The translations under genes were made by a program, and so were the position numbers. 64,000 nucleotides of DNA from Bacteroidales bacterium (GTDB taxonomy: Bacteria; Bacteroidota; Bacteroidia; Bacteroidales; UBA932): positions 37,917-101,916 of the forward strand of contig JAFUWZ010000037.1 in NCBI GenBank assembly GCA_017471045.1, in the 5' to 3' direction. Every line of letters begins with the position of its first letter. The stretch's first letter is position 1. Below the pieces are notes generated by a model. The model had not been told where the DNA came from, did no database searches, and was given only the letters and a program-made list of their open reading frames with translations. Positions 35,001-42,742 of the stretch are shown here, piece by piece.

Positions 35001-35082
35001 ATGCAGCCGACAGACCTGAAAACAGCAGGGCGGCGGCACAGAAGATTCGTTGGATCTTTTTCACGGAAATCTGTTTTTTCAA
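32023..35082 (-). CDS. Fusion of heparinase II/III-type lyase and GH88 unsaturated glucuronyl hydrolase
   Basis: 1019 residues. Start candidates are TTG at 35082 or GTG at 35064 (MKKIQRIFCAAALLFSGLSAAFA, a clean signal peptide); a TAG upstream excludes others. Residues about 30-645 are a lyase module with an alpha-helical toroid (NNWTPWCNYNALNAFMLL, EEGSSYWDRAAGSAYDYLD) and a beta-sandwich bearing NNESHNHNDCG (His445, His447, Asp449). Residues about 650-1019 are a complete GH88 domain: SGFYPGSLWY, DHDIGFQINCSFG (Asp737), IIDNMMNLELL (Asp799), YSDASAWARGQAWGLYGY and YADYYFLEALLRL. The lyase would make Delta4,5-unsaturated ends and GH88 would remove the unsaturated residue. The GH88 half resembles the free enzyme at 46204-47442. 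Confidence 0.88.
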   Translation of the reverse strand: MKKQISVKKIQRIFCAAALLFSGLSAAFASVYTPRYLLTTKYNKDQVRQALILNQQWVPFPAYGDRAGWDAFLGEKKGAFIQAGEKKLDYTWRVIKATDYLEYERSGARLDGDKSANLSALASLLMAELAEGKGRFLDPIINGIYVFSESTSWANTAHNPLQKSRRAIQAWDDPVFDLTAGTTSNLLSWTYYYLHDALDQVDPEISRRLYHELKRRILDVFLTNDSFWWMVRGKESHTNNWTPWCNYNALNAFMLLENDPDRLADAVWLSMQSVDQFLNSCQEDGACEEGSSYWDRAAGSAYDYLDVLSLATGGKITLLGHPMIRDLGEYIARSYVGNGWVVNFADASARGGGSPDLIYRFGKDVDSEVLKGYAASLYRPESLLSSGADFYRTLAAQAVRKELAAQDPVFEHPAYTWYPDTDVCYLTDEDGLFVAVKGGYNNESHNHNDCGTLSCYVNTIPLLIDVGVGTYTRQTFSRERYTIWTMQSDYHNVPKINGVSQRFGDQYKASGSAFDPARMTWSTDISKAYPEEARVRKWVRSCTLKDKQLTIKDNFILDKAIAPNVINFMTWGNVDISTPGVIRLAAKGQEALLRYDPRQFSAGVETKELTDTRLSRVWGPQVYRVSLTAKSLKVKGSYVFTVTPSTEPMDALTERVFDTAKAQMILMDSRLGDHQMPRTLDEKGQFVPSDLNWWCSGFYPGSLWYVWKYTGDPLVRQLAEKNTLRLDGIKHVARDHDIGFQINCSFGNALRLTGEERWAEPVVTAANALAKRFTPATGVIRSWNSKGRNGDWRYPVIIDNMMNLELLMEGWRLSGVDSLKAIAMTHANTTMQHHFRPDYTTFHVVDYDPVTGAVRHQQTAQGYSDASAWARGQAWGLYGYTMMADKTGDASYLAQAHAIAAMLMSRLPADGVPYWDLDAPDIPNALRDASAGAIIASALVKLSQLTTDPGLAGSYLDQARLTVRTLASPEYLAPVGENGNFLLRHSVGSLPGNSEVDVPLSYADYYFLEALLRLKGMIQ

Positions 35083-35090
35083 AGGGAAGT

Positions 35091-35098
35091 TAAAGTTA
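35091..35098 (-). promoter_or_regulatory. -7-like box upstream of the lyase-GH88 fusion
   Basis: On the minus strand TAACTTTA differs by one base from TAnnTTTG. It follows the hairpin at 35125-35151 and could restart transcription for the enzyme genes. Confidence 0.35.
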
Positions 35099-35124
35099 CG
35101 AAACTATTTCGAAGAATAAAAGAA

Positions 35125-35151
35125 GAGGGCAACCGGTCGGTGGCTGCCCTC
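35125..35151 (-). terminator. Hairpin between the SusCD block and the enzyme genes
   Basis: GAGGGCAACC (35125-35134) pairs with GGCTGCCCTC (35142-35151) with one G-U pair and a 7-nt loop; on the minus strand TTCTTTTATT follows. It lies 22 nt after the lipoprotein stop and is probably a partial terminator that keeps enzyme mRNA lower than SusCD mRNA. Confidence 0.6.
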
Positions 35152-35172
35152 GTCCTTGACAAAACCGGATTC

Positions 35173-36222
35173 CTATTCGGCCTTCTTGAGATTGTAGGTT
35201 TCCCGAACGACGGCCCGGTCGCGCTGTACGAGATAGTCGGTGGCCTTATAGACGTTGCCGTCCTTGTCGGTCACGGTGACGGTATAGGCGACGACGTAGC
35301 GGTCCTTGTTGCTCCAGCGGTTGTAAGCGTCGGACGTGTCCAGTTTGTAGGTGCCGCTGCCGGAAACCGTATAGTCGGCCCCCTCCGGGGCGCTGAGCGT
35401 GACGTTCTCCCCGTTGTGTGTAAACACGATCGTGGGAGTCAGGCTCATCGCGCTGCCTTTCAGGGCCTGCGTCAACGTTGAGGTGTGCCGGCCGGTCGTC
35501 GTCAGCATGACATGCTCGTTGCCCGTGACATCGTGGTTGAAATCATCGGGGACTTTGTATTCGACAGTCTCGGTCGTGCCGTCTTTCTTCGTGATGGCCG
35601 CTGATCCGTAGTGGAACCAGTTGCCGTGCAGCTCCGTGATGAACTTGATGCCGAACATCGTGAAGTCCTTCGGGGCGATGCTCCATTCGCTTGAGAAACG
35701 ACGGTCCGCGGAGGGAACCTCCGCCAAGCCTACGAGCAGGCTGTCCAGATCGTTGGTGCCGGTCATGACCAGCGGGACGACATAGGTGTTCTTGATGGCG
35801 TCCGGATCATTGAAGAAGGCCTCCGTCAACTGGACGGTGATGCCACCGTTGTATTCGCCTTTCGGGATCGTGATCTGGCTGTCGTTGCTCAGGGTATAGT
35901 AGGAACTGGGGAGCGCCTTGATCGGATCCCCGTTGGCGAACGTGACGCCCTGGCAGAGCGACTCGTCCACCTTGAAGTTGATGACGCGGTCCACCTTGTT
36001 CTGGTAGACGCCTCCCATCCCTGCGGAGATCACAAAGCGGCCCGCATTGTCGTTGTCATTGGGATACATGTCGTTGCCCAATATGAGGGTCCTGACCGGG
36101 AACTGATACGGGAAATATCCCGTCGTATAAGTGTAGTCCGGGAAATCCGTATTGAAGTTGTGACATGCAACCAGTGCCAAAGCGGCAGCTGCAAGTGTGA
36201 GTATTTTCTTGTACATAATCAT
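35173..36222 (-). CDS. SusCD-associated surface lipoprotein (DUF1735/DUF5627-like)
   Basis: 349 residues (348 codons if ATG 36216 is used). The signal MYKKILTLAAAALALVAC has lipobox LVAC. The N-terminal half resembles DUF1735 (NFKVDESLCQGVTFANG, LPSSYYTLSNDSQITIPKGEYNGGITVQL), and the C-terminal half resembles the DUF5627 partner domain (HGNWFHYGSAAITKKDG, RYVVAYTVTVTDKDGNVYKATDYLVQRD). Proteins of this layout follow SusD in many utilisation loci and bind glycan at the cell surface. It starts 12 nt after the SusD stop. Confidence 0.75.
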   Translation of the reverse strand: MIMYKKILTLAAAALALVACHNFNTDFPDYTYTTGYFPYQFPVRTLILGNDMYPNDNDNAGRFVISAGMGGVYQNKVDRVINFKVDESLCQGVTFANGDPIKALPSSYYTLSNDSQITIPKGEYNGGITVQLTEAFFNDPDAIKNTYVVPLVMTGTNDLDSLLVGLAEVPSADRRFSSEWSIAPKDFTMFGIKFITELHGNWFHYGSAAITKKDGTTETVEYKVPDDFNHDVTGNEHVMLTTTGRHTSTLTQALKGSAMSLTPTIVFTHNGENVTLSAPEGADYTVSGSGTYKLDTSDAYNRWSNKDRYVVAYTVTVTDKDGNVYKATDYLVQRDRAVVRETYNLKKAE

Positions 36223-36234
36223 TCGTTTTTCAAA

Positions 36235-37998
36235 TTAATCCCAGCCTTGGTTCTGAACGAAACCAAACTTCAGCACTTCATTGAACGGGATGGGACCGTA
36301 AACCATATAAGGCTTGAAGTTGCGGTCTTCGACCTTGAAGGTCCTGTAGACACCATCCTCCAGACGAATGCCATTGGCCGGCTCGGTCAGGTCTTCCTTC
36401 CATCTCCTCAGGTCCCAGAACCGGGCGCCCTCGAAGCTCAGCTCGATCCGGCGCTCGTTGCGGATCAGCTTGCGCATGTCTTCTTTGGAAGCGATGCCCT
36501 CCAGATAGGCATCGGGCTGGCTGATCCCGGCGCGCTTGCGGATCGCGGCGATGACTTCGCGGGCCGAGTAGCCGTTGGAGCCCTTTCCGTCCGGACCCCA
36601 TGCCTCGTTGGCTGCCTCGGCATAGTTGAGATAGATCTCCGTGGCACGGATGATCGGGATGATGTGTTTCTGCGTACTGGTCTTGCCGGTCTGGACGCTT
36701 ACATCCTCCCGCAGGTGCTTGCGCATGTAGTAACCGGTGCGGGTCGAGTATTCGGTCTTGTCGATGCCGTCGTTGGTCGTGCCGTCCAGGATGTGGATGG
36801 TCTGGTTCCACTCCTTGCTCATGTCATAGACCACGATCTGCGCCAGGCGGGGATCCCGGTTGGCATAAGGATGCTGGGCATCGTATTCGGAGGAGGCATT
36901 GTCGATCGGATAACCGTTCTTCATCGGGAAGGCGTCCACGAAGTTCTGGGTCGGGTTGATGCGCCCGTGACCGTACACGGTGGGGGCGTAATTGTCCGTC
37001 TCCCAGGTGTTGATATCCTGCATCTCTCTTCTCCAGATGATCTCGTTGGTCTCTTTCTTGTTGCCCAGGCCCAGGTCGGAGTCTTCCACCTGCGCTTTGA
37101 GCCAGAAGAGGTTGCCATTGGGATCGAAATACTCCAATCCGCCGAGGTCGCTCAGGACTTTGGCGTTGGCGTTGGCTGCCGTTTCCCACAGGGAAGCACT
37201 TCCGGCCTCGTTGAAACGCGGGCTCGCGGCGAGCAGGGCCAGACGGGCCTTATAGGCCTGTACGATACGGCCGCTGATGCGCTGCGTGAAACCGCTGCCG
37301 AAGGCAATGTTGTACTGGTCGGCCGTGAGCTTGAGATCGGTGAACTGGGCCGGGACTTCAGCTACGTCCACGTAGTCCATCGGAAGATACTGGAGAGCCA
37401 GGTCGAAATCCTGGTCGGCACTCTCGACGCTCTGGGCAAAGGTCTGGCGCGGAGCGGAAAAGTCTTCAAGCGAAGAAACGAAGTCATTGTACTCGGGGAT
37501 GCCGAGCAGCGTGCCGTCGGTCCCCAGACCGGCATGATTCTGGAGCAGGAAGTATTTCATGACTCCCCGCAAGGCATAGGCTTCCCCGGTAAGGCGCTGC
37601 TTGAAAGCTACGTTCAAGGCCGGGGTGGATTCCTTCCAGTTGACCTTGTCGACAATGGTCAGGAAGTCATTGATATTCATAATGCTTCGGTAGCAGACGG
37701 TCCACATGTCCTGGGCGTTCGACAGGGCGGTCCAGGCTCCGGTCGCCATCGCACGATACGTATTGGATATCTGGTTGGAGACGGCGTCGTCGGTCGCTAC
37801 TTCGTCAAAGCGGAAGGTCCGGTAAGGCAGTTGCGTATAGGCATAGTCGAGCAGTCCTTCCGCATATTGGGGACGGCTGATGACCTGATCTATGTTCATC
37901 CGGAAGTTTTCCTCCGGATTGAAGGGGTCATCACATCCGGCGACGAAACCGAGAGAGGCGATCAGCGAAAAGGCAAAAAGTATTCTATAGTGTTTCAT
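36235..37998 (-). CDS. susD: SusD/RagB-family surface lipoprotein (second pair of the uronate locus)
   Basis: 587 residues from the ATG at 37998 (MKHYRILFAFSLIASLGFVAGC, lipobox VAGC). An ATG at 38016 is also possible; a frame extension beyond that overlaps the SusC gene and is not used. C-terminal SusD hallmarks are IIRATEIYLNYAEAANEAWG and LIRNERRIELSFEGARFWDLRRWK. It pairs with the SusC at 38018-40864. Confidence 0.93.
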   Translation of the reverse strand: MKHYRILFAFSLIASLGFVAGCDDPFNPEENFRMNIDQVISRPQYAEGLLDYAYTQLPYRTFRFDEVATDDAVSNQISNTYRAMATGAWTALSNAQDMWTVCYRSIMNINDFLTIVDKVNWKESTPALNVAFKQRLTGEAYALRGVMKYFLLQNHAGLGTDGTLLGIPEYNDFVSSLEDFSAPRQTFAQSVESADQDFDLALQYLPMDYVDVAEVPAQFTDLKLTADQYNIAFGSGFTQRISGRIVQAYKARLALLAASPRFNEAGSASLWETAANANAKVLSDLGGLEYFDPNGNLFWLKAQVEDSDLGLGNKKETNEIIWRREMQDINTWETDNYAPTVYGHGRINPTQNFVDAFPMKNGYPIDNASSEYDAQHPYANRDPRLAQIVVYDMSKEWNQTIHILDGTTNDGIDKTEYSTRTGYYMRKHLREDVSVQTGKTSTQKHIIPIIRATEIYLNYAEAANEAWGPDGKGSNGYSAREVIAAIRKRAGISQPDAYLEGIASKEDMRKLIRNERRIELSFEGARFWDLRRWKEDLTEPANGIRLEDGVYRTFKVEDRNFKPYMVYGPIPFNEVLKFGFVQNQGWD

Positions 37999-38017
37999 AA
38001 CATTTCCGTGTTTCATG

Positions 38018-40864
38018 TCAGAAAGAGGTTCGCAGTCCGATCGAATAGCCCCTGTAGGAAGGTTCTCCGTTGACGGTGGTCTGCCGGTACTTGCGGTTCG
38101 GCGCAATCTGGATCGGGTTCGAGCAGTCCAGGTAGATCTGCAGTCCGCTCAAGAGGATCTTGTTGCAGACCCTTTCGGGCAGCGCATAGCTGAGCTGGAC
38201 TTTGCGTAGCTGGAAAAAGGAATTGTCATACATCCAGAACGTGGAGCGGCGGTTGTTGTTGTCCGCGGCTTTCGTAGTCAGGGCCGGCCACTTCGCGTTG
38301 GGGTTGGACGGCGTCCAGGAATCCTTCACGTGCGTCGGATAAGGATCCGTCGCATCGACCCAGTAGTAGTTGTTCTCGATGAAGGTCGCGTAGTCCTTGC
38401 CCCAGTAGGCATTGCCGACGGCATAGAGGGTGAATCCCTTGTAACCGAGTTTCAACTGGATGCCGCCGGAGAACGGAGGATTCCATTTGCGGACGAAGAT
38501 CTGGTCATTGTTGTCGATCTTGCCGTCACCGTTCTGGTCCTTGTACTTGATGTCGCCGGGACGTACGGTGCCGAAGGTCTGGGTCGGGCTGGCGGCGATC
38601 TCCTCTTCGCTCTGGAAGAGGCCCAGGGACTCGAGGGCCCAGGTACCGTCGACCGGGTGGCCGACACGGTAGAGGTAGTCGTCATCATAGATCTCGGAAC
38701 GGACGTCCATGTTGGACATGACATAGAGGATGTTCGCTGCCGCGAAAAGGCTGAAGTCTCCCCAACGTTTGTTGTAGGACAGGCCAGCCTCGATACCCCG
38801 GTAGCTGTCTACGTTGTAGTTCTGGTAAGGAGTGTAGGCTGAGTAGAAGCCGGGCCAGAGCGTGTTGGCGCGGACGACCTGTCCGGTGTACTTCTCGTAG
38901 AAGGCGTTCACTTCGAAGCCGAGGGTATTGCCGAACAACTGGCCTTCGATGCCGCCGGTGATCTCGTTGCGGCGCTCCATCGCGAGGCTCTCGTTGCCGC
39001 CCCGGCTCGCAATACGGCCGGACTGGCTGCGTCCGCTGTCGTTCCAGTAGAAAGTACCGGAACTGCCGTAGATGGCATCATACAGGAAGAAGCCGTCAAT
39101 GCCGACATCGCCCTTCAGGATGCCGCCCGAGGCATGCAGCTTGAGATAGTCAATGAAACTGACGTTCTGCATGAAATCCTCATTACTCAGGATCCATGCC
39201 ACGCCGACGGTCGGGGAGAACTCCCGGTTATGGCCGGGGGCCAGCTTGACCGAGTTGGCATAGTTGCCGCTGAAGTCGACGATATAGCGCTTGTCGTAGG
39301 CGTAGCTGGCCTGGAAGCCCAGGTGGGCCTGCTTCAAGCCTTGGAACTGATCCTCGTCACCCGTCGTCTCGGAGGTGTTGTTTGAGGAAGCGCGCCACTT
39401 GTACTGGTTGGCGAAAGCCAGGACATTGGCCGTCACGCGGTGAACGTCGTTGAAGGTGCGGTCGTAGCTCAGGACGGAAGAGAATCCCATTCTCCGCTGA
39501 TAGTACGGGTTGGCCACGCTCTTGGTACCCGGTCGGCTGTCGGAACCGATCTGCTGGATCGATACGATCTTGTCTTCGTCGGCCGCCCAGGTAGGCTCAT
39601 ACACGGACACGTTGTTGTACACAGTCTCGTTGTAGAAGATGCCGTAGTCGAAACTCATGTTCGTGTGGAACGACAGGCCCTCGGTGATGGCGCCCAGGTC
39701 GAAGTTGATCCGGTCGTTGAAGGTGTAGCGGCGTCCCACGCCGTTGAACAGGCCGCCGGCATAGCCGTTGGAAAAGGCCGAGGAGGTGTAGCTCTTCGTC
39801 CCGCCCAGGATATACTGGCCGTCCACGTCGTTCTTGCGGGCGATAAGGACCGTATTTTCCGGATCGATCAGGTCGATGGGCAGGAGCGGGGCGTAGAGGT
39901 TGGGGCGCGTCGTGTAGGCCGCGTTCCAGAAATTGCCGCGTCCGGTCTTGTTGTCCCGGAACATCGCCGTGGCGTCCACCTCCGTGTCGATCCAGTCGTT
40001 GATCTTGAGGTCGATGTTGGTGCGGAAGTTGAGGGTGTTGTTGCGGGCCTGCTTCCACTGGCCGAAATCGATGAGTGAACCCTGGGAGTTCCAGCCGGCA
40101 TTGACATAGTACTTGACCATCTTGTTGCCGCCTTGGAACTCTGTGTTGACATCATAATAATTTTTCGACTTGCGCAGCCACTGGTCCGTATAGAACTCCA
40201 TGGAAGGATAGCGGTACGGATTGCCGCTGCGGTAGTTCTCGAGCTCTTCCTCGGTGTACAAGGGATCCAGGCCGTCGTTGATGCGGGCCTGGTTGTACCA
40301 GGTCATGTAGTCGGCCGAGCCCATATAGGAAGGAAGTTCGATCGGGGTACGCAGCCCATAGTTGAAATCCACGTGAGCGGAGCTCTTGCCTTCATGGCCG
40401 CGCTTGGTCGTGATCATGATCACGCCGTTGATGGCCTGGGCGCCGTAGAGTACGGCGGCATTGGCATCCTTGAGGACGGTGACGGACTCGACTTCGGAGG
40501 CTCGCAGCGTGCTGATGTCGCGGGGCAGTCCATCTACGATAAAGAGGGTGTTGCCCGACTGGGTGCCCGTGCCGGTCTGCGAAGCGACGTCAATGCCGAC
40601 GCCGAGGCCCCGGATGTTGTTGGCGCCCATCAGGCCGACGATGCGGCCGGTCGTGACATCGTTGATCCAGACATTGTGGTCGTATGCGTCGATCGATCTG
40701 ACATCCAGCTTACTGACGGCGCTCACGATCTGATCCCGGGTCGCCTTGCGGAAAGGCAGATTGACCGATGAGGTATCTGTCTGCGCGAAGGACTCGGCGG
40801 CGCCAAGCAACATCAGGGCCGCCAGGACAGTCAATATACTCTGAATTCTTGTTTTCATATTCAT
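38018..40864 (-). CDS. susC: SusC-like TonB-dependent transporter without the usual N-terminal domain
   Basis: 948 residues with a signal peptide (MKTRIQSILTVLAALMLLGAAESFA). Unlike the other three SusC proteins here, it has no carboxypeptidase-regulatory-like domain: about 15 residues after the signal it enters a plug-like region (ATRDQIVSAVSKLDVRSIDA, GNTLFIVDGLPRDISTLRASEVESVTVLKDANAAVLYG, AINGVIMITTKRG) and then the barrel. The C-terminus ends in GLRTSF. It starts 15 nt after the stop of the preceding SusD gene, giving two SusCD pairs in one operon. It may form a heteromeric or more specialised importer. Confidence 0.9.
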   Translation of the reverse strand: MNMKTRIQSILTVLAALMLLGAAESFAQTDTSSVNLPFRKATRDQIVSAVSKLDVRSIDAYDHNVWINDVTTGRIVGLMGANNIRGLGVGIDVASQTGTGTQSGNTLFIVDGLPRDISTLRASEVESVTVLKDANAAVLYGAQAINGVIMITTKRGHEGKSSAHVDFNYGLRTPIELPSYMGSADYMTWYNQARINDGLDPLYTEEELENYRSGNPYRYPSMEFYTDQWLRKSKNYYDVNTEFQGGNKMVKYYVNAGWNSQGSLIDFGQWKQARNNTLNFRTNIDLKINDWIDTEVDATAMFRDNKTGRGNFWNAAYTTRPNLYAPLLPIDLIDPENTVLIARKNDVDGQYILGGTKSYTSSAFSNGYAGGLFNGVGRRYTFNDRINFDLGAITEGLSFHTNMSFDYGIFYNETVYNNVSVYEPTWAADEDKIVSIQQIGSDSRPGTKSVANPYYQRRMGFSSVLSYDRTFNDVHRVTANVLAFANQYKWRASSNNTSETTGDEDQFQGLKQAHLGFQASYAYDKRYIVDFSGNYANSVKLAPGHNREFSPTVGVAWILSNEDFMQNVSFIDYLKLHASGGILKGDVGIDGFFLYDAIYGSSGTFYWNDSGRSQSGRIASRGGNESLAMERRNEITGGIEGQLFGNTLGFEVNAFYEKYTGQVVRANTLWPGFYSAYTPYQNYNVDSYRGIEAGLSYNKRWGDFSLFAAANILYVMSNMDVRSEIYDDDYLYRVGHPVDGTWALESLGLFQSEEEIAASPTQTFGTVRPGDIKYKDQNGDGKIDNNDQIFVRKWNPPFSGGIQLKLGYKGFTLYAVGNAYWGKDYATFIENNYYWVDATDPYPTHVKDSWTPSNPNAKWPALTTKAADNNNRRSTFWMYDNSFFQLRKVQLSYALPERVCNKILLSGLQIYLDCSNPIQIAPNRKYRQTTVNGEPSYRGYSIGLRTSF

Positions 40865-40879
40865 AAGGTTAAAATGCTA

Positions 40880-42727
40880 CTACCAGCCCGGATTCTGAGA
40901 GAAACCTGCATACATTTTGGTGTATTTGACCTGGATAGGCAGCCAGTTCATCTTGGGAGAGGAGGCGATACGGGTGACGGATACCACTTCCCGGATATTG
41001 GTCGGTTTGCCGGAGGCGTCGCGTTCAAAATCGAAGCGGGTCTTTTCCAGGTATCTCGGATCGGCGATCCGGTTCCAGCGGCGGAGGTCGTCGAAGCGCT
41101 GGGCTTCCATGATCAGCTCTACGGCGCGCTCCCGTACGATTGCCTCGAAGAAGACATTCTTGTCGGAGGTGTAGCGGGACGGAAGGGCGGGAAGCTGGGC
41201 GCGGGAACGGACTTTCTCGAGGGCGTCGGTGGCACTCATCGAGTAGGTGGATGCTTTGGCTGAAGGGCCGCCGCCGGTCATGAAGTTGGCTGCCTCTGCA
41301 TACATCAGGTAGACATCCGCCATCCGCAGATAGGGAATGCTGTGTATCAGGTTGTTGGCATTGGAGGTCTTGATGAAGTTCGGACCCATGAGGTTGTACT
41401 TGCGGAACAGCAGGCCGGTCGGGCTGCCGGCGCCGTAAGTACCGCCGTTGCGGTGACGGCCGGCTTTCCCGTTTGCATCGGAGCTGTAGAGCTGGGCATA
41501 GTAATCAGTGTCCTTGCTGCCGATATTCTTGGAGATGCGGTCTCCGTCCGTGATGATGGTCTTGTCAAAGCGGGGATCGCGGTTGTCCCAAGGATGCTCC
41601 GGATCATATCCTGACGCGGGATCATCGATCGGAAGGCCGTTCTTCATGCCGTAGTTATGGGTGATATTGGCCGTCGGAGAGTCCTGTTGCGTGGCTGAGG
41701 AGTTGCAGCCGAAGGAGGCTGGAACGGTCGCACCCAAGCAGGACCAGAAGACACGGGACCGGTTGTAGAGCGTCTCGTTCATGATAACCTCCTTCCCGCC
41801 GGGACGGTTCCAGCCGGTCCGGGCAAAGATATTCTCATAGTTGGCCCAGGTCTCAAGCTGGTAGATGCCGGTCTCGTCGCAGAGTTTGAGCAGCTTTCCG
41901 AGCACATCGGCCGCTTGCTTGGCCAGGTCTGCGTTGAAGGAGTTGCCGTTGCCGGCTTCTTCGTTGAGCATCGGACTGGCAGCCCAGAGGAGAGCCTTGC
42001 CCTGGAAGCCCAGCGCCCAGAACTTGTTGACGCGGTAGTCATTGTTGCCTTTGGTGGGCTGTCCGGCCGTCGTCTCGTCCCAATGGTTCGGCAGGAGCTC
42101 GGCTGCTTCGCCGAAATCTTTCGCCATAGCGATGAAGCTCTCCTGCGCCGGAAGGCGGTTGAACTCCTCGGTCGTCATATCTTCGGACGCACCGATCAGG
42201 TGAGTGATATAGGGCATTCCACCCCAGTAACGGCAGATCTCATAATAATGGAATGCGCGGAAGAAAAGGGCCTGGCCTTTCAGAAGTTTGTACTCTTCGT
42301 CAGTACCCACGAACTCGCTGTCCTCTTTGTCCAGATGTTCGAGTGCCATGTTTGCCACGCGGATTCCATACCACGCATCTTCCCAAACCCGCAGGTTACG
42401 GCCTTCGTTCGTAGTCGGGCTGGGGCCGGATCCGTAGAAATAGGCCTCGTTGCCCCACCAGTTGCCGTTGTCGAAATTCATCGGCGCGATCGTCAGGTCT
42501 TCGTCCGCAAACGAATATTTGTTCCAGGCGCCGCATTTGTCATAGCCGATGACGACATTGTAGAGCTGCTCGACGAAGCCTTGGAAAGACGTAAAGTTAC
42601 CGAAAGCGTCTTTCTCGGTGATGGACGATTCCGGCGCCTTGTTGAGGTAGTCCTCGCAGGAAGTCGCCAGGGACGCGATCGTCAGGGCGGCAGCAATACT
42701 TATAATTGTAGTGACAATCTTTTTCAT
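40880..42727 (-). CDS. susD: SusD/RagB-family surface lipoprotein (first pair of the uronate locus)
   Basis: 615 residues. The signal MKKIVTTIISIAAALTIASLATSC has lipobox LATSC (Cys24), followed by EDYLNKAPESS, the common SusD mature start. LRMADVYLMYAEAANFM and VRERAVELIMEAQRFDDLRRWN are the C-terminal hallmarks. It starts 15 nt after the SusC stop. Confidence 0.95.
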   Translation of the reverse strand: MKKIVTTIISIAAALTIASLATSCEDYLNKAPESSITEKDAFGNFTSFQGFVEQLYNVVIGYDKCGAWNKYSFADEDLTIAPMNFDNGNWWGNEAYFYGSGPSPTTNEGRNLRVWEDAWYGIRVANMALEHLDKEDSEFVGTDEEYKLLKGQALFFRAFHYYEICRYWGGMPYITHLIGASEDMTTEEFNRLPAQESFIAMAKDFGEAAELLPNHWDETTAGQPTKGNNDYRVNKFWALGFQGKALLWAASPMLNEEAGNGNSFNADLAKQAADVLGKLLKLCDETGIYQLETWANYENIFARTGWNRPGGKEVIMNETLYNRSRVFWSCLGATVPASFGCNSSATQQDSPTANITHNYGMKNGLPIDDPASGYDPEHPWDNRDPRFDKTIITDGDRISKNIGSKDTDYYAQLYSSDANGKAGRHRNGGTYGAGSPTGLLFRKYNLMGPNFIKTSNANNLIHSIPYLRMADVYLMYAEAANFMTGGGPSAKASTYSMSATDALEKVRSRAQLPALPSRYTSDKNVFFEAIVRERAVELIMEAQRFDDLRRWNRIADPRYLEKTRFDFERDASGKPTNIREVVSVTRIASSPKMNWLPIQVKYTKMYAGFSQNPGW

Positions 42728-42742
42728 ATCGCAGAATCTTGA

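Noticed and set aside
38017-38106. A longer N-terminus for the second-pair SusD starting at 38106
   Set aside because: It overlaps the SusC coding end and delays the lipoprotein signal by 30 or more residues; starts at 38016 or 37998 put the signal first.
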